Assembly (NCBI GenBank): GCA_032622095.1 | Contig: CP136066.1 | Location: 226,120,961 to 226,184,960 of the forward strand | DNA: 64,000 nucleotides | Reading direction: 5' to 3' | From: Siphonodentalium dalli | Taxonomy: Eukaryota; Mollusca; Scaphopoda; Gadilida; Siphonodentaliidae | Part shown: one piece after another, positions 58,640 to 64,000 of the stretch | Numbering within the stretch: position 1 is the first letter of the stretch | How the letters are laid out: each line of letters opens with the position of its first letter | Notes under the pieces: model-generated | What the model saw: only the letters and a program-made list of their open reading frames with translations | Told to the model about the DNA's origin: nothing | Database searches by the model: none | Position numbers and translations under genes: made by a program

Positions 58640-59460
58640 CTTTTCGCAACAGCTTCGAATAATGTTAGGAATAAATGTGACAAATCAACTTTTCACCAAA
58701 TTTTGTCACCATTTTGCAAGCCATCTTGAGTAATTTTGTCTAAAACTCGTCAGTGTCAAAATAAAAAGCACATTTTATACCAAAGATAGTTCATTTTACT
58801 GGAAAAAATGTTGCAAACCCGAAAAGTGATTTATTGGCCGATTTTGATGCCAAGTTTGTGATTTAAAAAACCCATAATTCTGGTACTTCCAGTTGTTGAA
58901 ATAGTAAAAAATTAATTAAGATGTATCAGAAATGTAAGTGTCCAGTGTATAGAAGACAGAATAGTACATTTTATTCATCAACGACAACTAATAAGCAGTT
59001 GCACGGCACGTTGGTGCAATATTTACTATGTTTCATATATTTGCCGCCATTTTGGCAGCCATTTTGAGCCAAAGTGACAATTTTGATAACATTGAGTCGG
59101 AATGTCCTTAAGAAATAGAATGCATCATTACATTGCCCAGTCCTTCGAATTTCTTGATGAAATGTGACTATAATCCCAATGTTATTTTTTTGTGAAATGT
59201 TACACTGCGTTCTGTAAACTCGATTTATGAATGATCGGAAGGTGTGGGGACCCCACTGATAGAACAATTTCCACTTCTCGTCGCCACTTTGGCTGCCATC
59301 TTGGGCGGTTAGTTCCAATTTTGGCGTTATGTCTTAGTTTCACGAAAATGTATACATATGTATACACATGACAAGATAATCTCACTATAATTGAATCGAA
59401 TAGAAACAAACTGACTTAACGGGAAATGGTAGCCATATTGGACGCCATCTGAATTACAAA
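58640..59460 (+). repeat. Diverged repeats with GCCATTTTGGCAGCCATTTTG motif
   Basis: Four related blocks (about 58728, 59045, 59282, 59430) share CGCCA(T/C)TTTGG-TGCCATCTTG followed by GACAATTTTG-like or TTCCAATTTTGG-like sequence. Spacing is irregular (about 317, 237 and 148 bp). A related block lies near 39990. Not coding. Confidence 0.45.
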
Positions 59461-60657
59461 AAAAGCTCAACGCGGAGTTTAGCAGATGTGGGATATGTTA
59501 TAGAGGATATCTTCCTGTTCAAAATGATATATAAATTTTCAAAATCTACTGTATATTTTGAGATTTCCGTATATATATGTGTGTGTATATCTTTGTCCTC
59601 TATAGACTCGAAAACGGCTGGCTCGATTGAGCTCAAACTTCCCATCTAAGGGTAAAATCTCACGGGAAATGTCAATGAATCATTCGCATGGTGTGCGACG
59701 ACTCCTTCACCCACTCCCCAGTCACCGTCAATGGCAGGAGGGCTAAATTGCCTTATACAAAACGCTCTTTATTTTTCCCATAATGGGCTTGTTTAACCGA
59801 TTCGGTTTTCGCATTACGGCTTTTATTTACGTTATTACGTCAAAAGATACGGGAACAATACTGTTGCAATGGGATCAGACGCAGTTGATTCTATCTATGA
59901 TTTTTATAATTCTCCATTAATAGCAAGACTGCCATTCGTTCGAATGAATAACACAGACTGCCAACATCTTATGTCTGTCGTTCCTAGGAACGGGGGAGAT
60001 TTTCAGCGGGTAAATCATACCTCTTTTAGGGATGGGTACCATAAGTTCTCTCGATTAAAAAGGCAGAATTAACTCATTGAAAAAAAAAAAATTCAATTAA
60101 AAATTAAAAAAGCAGAATTAACTCATTGAAAAAAAAAAAATTAAATAATTACAAATTTAAAACAAAACAAAATTAAAAAATTAAATTAAATAAAAAAAAT
60201 TCATTAAAAAATGTCATGTTTCAGATAACCACACCAGTGGTTGGCTAACCTGCTAGTGATATATAAACCAACTTATACCGAATTTATTCTAGGTTGACCC
60301 TAAAGTTTTAGATTATCGACCAGACTATATCGGAAAGCCACCCCATGGTGATCACAATTATCCAAGTCCCACAACAATCGCGTAATAAATAAGCCGACTT
60401 AGCCGAAAAATAAATAAATAAATACCCCCACCGGTTGTCAGCCCTCTCCGTCGCAATTCGTCATATAACGTCAAATGAGTAAACTATCAATAAAGACATC
60501 ACCTGTGAATGCTGAAGATGGGGGAAATGGCTGATATAAACGTTGTGAGTTCTGCCAAATCCCATTCTCTAATAATTTGTCTTGATGTTATAGTATACAA
60601 TTATTTTGTTCATTCGTGTGTATGATTTTGAGAAAAAAATATGAATACATGTACGCA
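59461..60657. other. Intergenic; retroposon fragment and A-rich tract
   Basis: 59598-59660 (GGCTCGATTGAGCTCAAACT) looks like a fragment of a dispersed retroposon. 60075-60215 is A-rich low complexity with a 40-bp duplication of the AACTCATTGAAAAAAAAAAA region. The 67-codon frame at 59869-60072 has an ATG and tidy composition but no domain, and is not called. Confidence 0.4.
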
Positions 60658-60663
60658 TTTATT
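60658..60663 (-). promoter_or_regulatory. Polyadenylation signal overlapping stop codon
   Basis: On the minus strand the sequence reads CTCTGAATAAATG: the TGA stop (60665-60663) shares its last base with AATAAA (60663-60658). If used, the 3' UTR would be only a few tens of bases. Confidence 0.5.
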
Positions 60664-61213
60664 CAGAGCATTCGTGTTCTCGAAAACACCGGCGGAAAGT
60701 TAGGCTCGTATTCAGGAACGGTAATTCTATTCGGAATCTGTGAACTCCCAGAAACACTAAATTGGAACTCGTCGACATTCATAAAGTATGCTATGCCAAT
60801 TGCGTCGCCATAGAAACTATCTCCACCCAATGACACAAGCACGTAATCAACAAATCCGTAATTCAGAGCCAGTACGTCGCCATTCTGAGACAAAGTCACC
60901 TTGATGTCGCCGTACCCTCGATGTGTATAAACTCCTACGTAGTCCGCCAGAGGTCGCACAGGAACTGATCGCCTAGCAACCGAACGCTTCTTTCTCTGCG
61001 GGACTGTGCCGAAGCTGCAACCAGTCGTGGTATTTAACCACGGTGTCTCGTTGAGATACACGTCAGCAATGTAGTTGTGTAGCACGGTCCGATAGATGTA
61101 GTCTGGGTCCCCTCCAGTAAACGCCGTGTAGATACCCAGCTCCATGTCCGGGATTAGAGTAATAAGTGTCCGGTACCCGTATGTCGTGCCGCTGTGGACT
61201 ATCGTTCGGTATC
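60663..61213 (-). CDS. Beta-lactamase-like serine hydrolase (Gigasin-6-like), last exon
   Basis: Last exon, 551 nt including the stop. On the minus strand the acceptor is TTCATTTCCAG|GATAC, and the phase-1 join to the upstream exon (CGC G|GA) gives an uninterrupted YYRGYRTIVHSGTTYGYR. HSG is the equivalent of the KTG motif of serine beta-lactamases and penicillin-binding proteins, followed by Y-G-Y and a hydrophobic strand. After a basic linker (KKRSVARR) comes a C-terminal beta-rich region beginning YVGVYTHRGYGDIKV, typical of the DUF3471-like tail of these proteins. Animal members include LACTB-type proteins and oyster shell-matrix Gigasin-6; substrates are mostly unknown. The frame upstream of 61213 in the same ORF is intron. 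Confidence 0.85.
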
Positions 61214-62054
61214 CTGGAAATGAAGACATACGTGTATGTGAATAAATAATCCGAATTAACTCTCCTAAATTATTATTTCTTTGGCTTCGGGGTAAACAAT
61301 AATTATTCGAGTCGAGGAACCCACCCACCAGAGTTCAGAGATATCCGATATCGACGTTTTAAATCTTATTTTTCACCACTTGGAATATTTGAATATACCA
61401 AATTGCGTTGAACAAAATGTTGATATATACCGGTAACACGTTTAAAAAAAAAAAAATGGTAATTAATCGATTCTGATAACTGATGGTATCACCACCCCCC
61501 AATCCCCCTGAATCCGGAATACCAGTTATTTTGGGGGGGGGGGTGTATCCTGAATACCAGTTAATTTTATAGGGGGCATTCCTGAATACCAGTTAATTTG
61601 GGGGGGGGGTGGGGGTGAATCCTGAAAACACGTTAAGAAATAAAATGCGATGAATTACATACAAATTGACTGTTTTAATATTAGAGATATACAAGTAGAA
61701 GTGCCGGTCGCGTTATGGGCGTTATGGGGCCGTAATGATACGATTAATGATACTTTATGATGACATGGTGGTCGAATATGCCCAAGAAGCTATTCTACCC
61801 ACTCATTCGTTGAGATAATTAGCACAAAATATTATTTTGTGCCATCAAAACCTGCGTCCAAGATGTTTTGCTTGAACCCGAATGCCAGTTAATTCGGGGT
61901 ATGAATCCCGCGTACGGCTTCAAATCACCCTGAATCCCGCGCACAGAAAAGGGGGTGTGATACCCAGCCTCATAACTAAAGAGGAATATGAAAATACGGG
62001 GGACCATCGAATCGGATTATGTACCTTTAATAAACACTTATAATATGTTCTCAC
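61214..62054. other. Intron of beta-lactamase-like gene
   Basis: The donor on the minus strand is GTGAGA at 62054 and the acceptor TTTCCAG ends at 61214. Contains G-homopolymer tracts with repeated CCTGAATACCAGTTAATT at 61535-61625 and a related stretch at 61870-61950. No coding content. Confidence 0.75.
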
Positions 62055-62314
62055 CGCGGTAGTATCCGAGTTGCCACCCGAGGGCGTTGGCGTCTTTGCT
62101 CCGAGTTACCGGCACCAGGGGGCGCTGGAAGTAGGTCGTCAGATGGCCGGCTGTTATCGCGAGGCTCATCTCGTGAGATTTTCCGAGAACATTCGGACTC
62201 ATCACGAGATTCCCGTTTTGATCTGCCCCGTTGCTGAGCTGGAAGAGCAACCATTTAGCCATGTCGTTAGCGTTGCTGAAAATACCACCCGATCCCACCA
62301 TATACGCCCATTTT
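62055..62314 (-). CDS. Beta-lactamase-like serine hydrolase, penultimate exon
   Basis: A 260-nt exon bounded by AG (CTTGTACCTTGCAG|AAAATGG) and GT (CCGCG|GTGAGA) on the minus strand. It encodes AYMVGSGGIFSNANDMAKWL, the conserved GG(I/L)xS...D(M/L) segment between the YxN-type and KTG-type motifs in this superfamily, then a helix and ALGWQLGYYR. The nucleophile motif SxxK must lie in upstream exons, which are not visible in the window, so the gene is partial here. A hAT element at 62531-63596 lies upstream and probably in an intron. A minus-strand frame at 62051-62254 in another phase is a shadow. Confidence 0.85.
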
Positions 62315-62530
62315 CTGCAAGGTACAAGTAAAAATTCATATATACGCGACGACAGACATGGTGATTGTATCACTCTCAACAAGAATTATATGATTGGCTT
62401 TGAAATGAAACGTTAACCCTTCCATCACTGTATAGCTCATTGAAATATTGCTTCCATATGTGGGGCATCGCATACATAAGAGAATCCATTGGCTTGACAA
62501 TATTTACCTTGACTTTCTAGGCCAGGGATG

Positions 62531-63596
62531 CAGGGATGTGGCTAGAGGGTCTCCGCTGGGGGGATGTCCACCTTGGGAATGTCCAACTGCACCCCCCCCC
62601 CCTTGAGTCGGAATCGCACCAACACAACTTTTTGCATTATTCCATTTGCACCCCCCCCCCTTGTACCTCATGTGCTCAGGCCTAATTTCCTATATATTCA
62701 TAAGCCATGCTTATATGTTCCCAGTATGAGAACATTAAGATATTTTAACCTGAAAATTGCCCCCAAAAAAACAACTAGTGATCTAATTCCAGACAAATGC
62801 ACACAGCTACCGACAACAGACAAGGAAACACCGGGCCCACCATGGTTGTTTGGCCCGGTGTGAGAACATTTTGAAAACTATATACAAGAAAATCGCAAAT
62901 CCTAGCATCAAGACTGGCCTCAACTGAAGCTTTCCTAGTGTTGGAAATTTCAAACCTCATGGAGCAGGTTGGAAAATTCTTGACCATTTATGTCTACAAG
63001 TTTGACCAAATGTAGTAAAATATTGTTTTGCTAAACTAATTAGCAGTTTTGTATTGGCCATGTGGATGGGGCAATGACACACCGGGTCGACCATGGTTCG
63101 GCCCGGTGTGCGAAAATTTTGAAATCTGAACAAGAAAATCGCAAAATCCTAACATCTAGACTAGCCTCAAGCCTTCCTACTCTTGGAAATTTCAAACCCT
63201 ACACCCCCACTTAGGTTGGAAAATTTCAAACTGATGACAATTCCAATGACAATGTTGACCAATTGTATGACAATATTGTTTTCTTAAATTAACTAGAAGT
63301 TTTTTACTGGCGTCGGGGGAGGGACCAGGACACAACCTTTCCAAGTGTTGGAAATTTCCAACCTGTCACCCCCCTAAGGTTGGAAAATTTCCAACTGATG
63401 TCCATTTCTGTCAAAATTTTTGACCAAAATAGGAACATATGCAAATATTGGTCGAAAAACAATAAATTCCCCCCAATAAATTGTTTTATAATCAAACTAC
63501 AAGAACATTTTCAACCTATTGTTGGTGTGAAATTTCGTTGTGGCAGGTATGAAATTTCCCCCCCCCCACATCCCCCCCCCTCTAGCCACATCCCTG
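62531..63596. mobile_element. Non-autonomous hAT, 1066 bp, 8-bp TSD
   Basis: The left end is CAGGGATGTGGCTAGAGGG and the right end CCCTCTAGCCACATCCCTG, a near-perfect 19-bp inverted repeat. The flanking 8 bp CAGGGATG is duplicated at 62523-62530 and 63597-63604 and happens to equal the first 8 bases of the element. The interior has direct repeats: a CACCGGGC...ACCATGGT...GCCCGGTG hairpin at about 62830 and again at 63080 (period ~249 bp), and GTTGGAAATTTC-type blocks about every 165-245 bp. C/G homopolymers are frequent. No transposase. Confidence 0.85.
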
Positions 63597-63604
63597 CAGG
63601 GATG

Positions 63605-63847
63605 CTATTACATGTATATATTGGAGGCTCCCAGTGGGAGAATGGACTGGCATAGGATCTTTAAATAATGCTGCACAAAGGCAGCTCCCATCATGAATGG
63701 GTTACCACCACCCCCATATGGAGCCCCAAGCGGACCCAAGCAGTCATCAGTGGATTGTTCTCTCAGTCTGGGGCTAATAAAACAAGAAAACCATAGTCAG
63801 AAATGGTAATGCACCAAGATCACCAATATAAATTATAATATAAAATA
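63605..63847. other. No exon recognised; probable intron or 5' region
   Basis: If the beta-lactamase-like gene continues beyond the window, this is intronic. No minus-strand frame with family motifs was found here. Confidence 0.4.
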
Positions 63848-63894
63848 TTATTCGTTAGTTAGCGCTAATATAGGCGCTAACGAATGAATAATAT
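63848..63894. repeat. Short hairpin, ~20-bp arms
   Basis: AATATTATTCGTTAGTTAGC and the reverse complement of GCTAACGAATGAATAATATT match with a small internal offset, around a TAATATAGG loop. Confidence 0.7.
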
Positions 63895-64000
63895 TATTTG
63901 ATTGACTTGTTAAATAACATTTAATAAATATTCATCTTATTTACAACTTTAAGGAGTACTTCTGGCACACGAGAATATTTATCGCCGTTTGATTTGATTT

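Noticed and set aside
59869-60072. 67-codon ORF as a gene
   Set aside because: Reasonable composition but no domain, splice sites or homologue in the window.
1-64000. tRNA and rRNA genes
   Set aside because: No convincing A-box/B-box pair with cloverleaf and no rRNA-like conserved block was found by eye; a tRNA search program would be needed to be certain.

Overview
The window is nuclear DNA from an animal, most likely a marine invertebrate. It is AT-rich and gene-poor, has interrupted genes with GT-AG introns, and is packed with transposons. A lophotrochozoan such as a mollusc or brachiopod fits best, because the two best host genes (a Mab-21/cGAS-like nucleotidyltransferase and a Gigasin-6-like serine beta-lactamase homologue) belong to families expanded there. 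Amphioxus or a hemichordate cannot be excluded. Nothing bacterial, plasmid-like or CRISPR-like is present.

Layout. 1-7.9 kb: intergenic DNA with a 392-bp TA-flanked element and a 1.46-kb inverted-repeat element. 7.97-14.12 kb: three transposons nested inside one another, two of them with perfect 8-bp target duplications. 14.4-18.2 kb: hairpin elements and a 208-bp direct-repeat pair. 18.7-20 kb: a 5'-truncated LINE between perfect 55-bp repeats. 20.5-25.8 kb: a probable non-autonomous LTR element holding a frameshifted, gag-like coiled-coil gene. 27.3-33.4 kb: a giant foldback element with arms of about 1.7 kb enclosing a decayed Ty3/gypsy gag-protease fragment. 34-39.5 kb: a hAT relic, a 460-bp direct-repeat pair, a large multi-copy-family pseudogene and a MITE. 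40.9-48.6 kb: a 27-bp minisatellite, then a transposon present twice in tandem; one copy holds about one unit of a 72-bp repeat and the other about 44, with 288-bp higher-order repeats. 48.76-50.82 kb: an apparently intronless Mab-21-like gene. 51.7-55.5 kb: two long hairpins and a non-autonomous hAT with a perfect 8-bp duplication. 56.6-59.5 kb: degenerate repeats. 60.66-62.31 kb: the last two exons of a beta-lactamase-like gene on the minus strand, running off the right edge, with another hAT upstream of them.

The two host genes are unrelated and on opposite strands; no operon or pathway links them. The strongest biology is the mobile DNA: clean insertion signatures, nested insertions, long hairpins, and an apparent snapshot of a satellite array growing from a tandem repeat inside a transposon. 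All matches are by eye; no database search was run.
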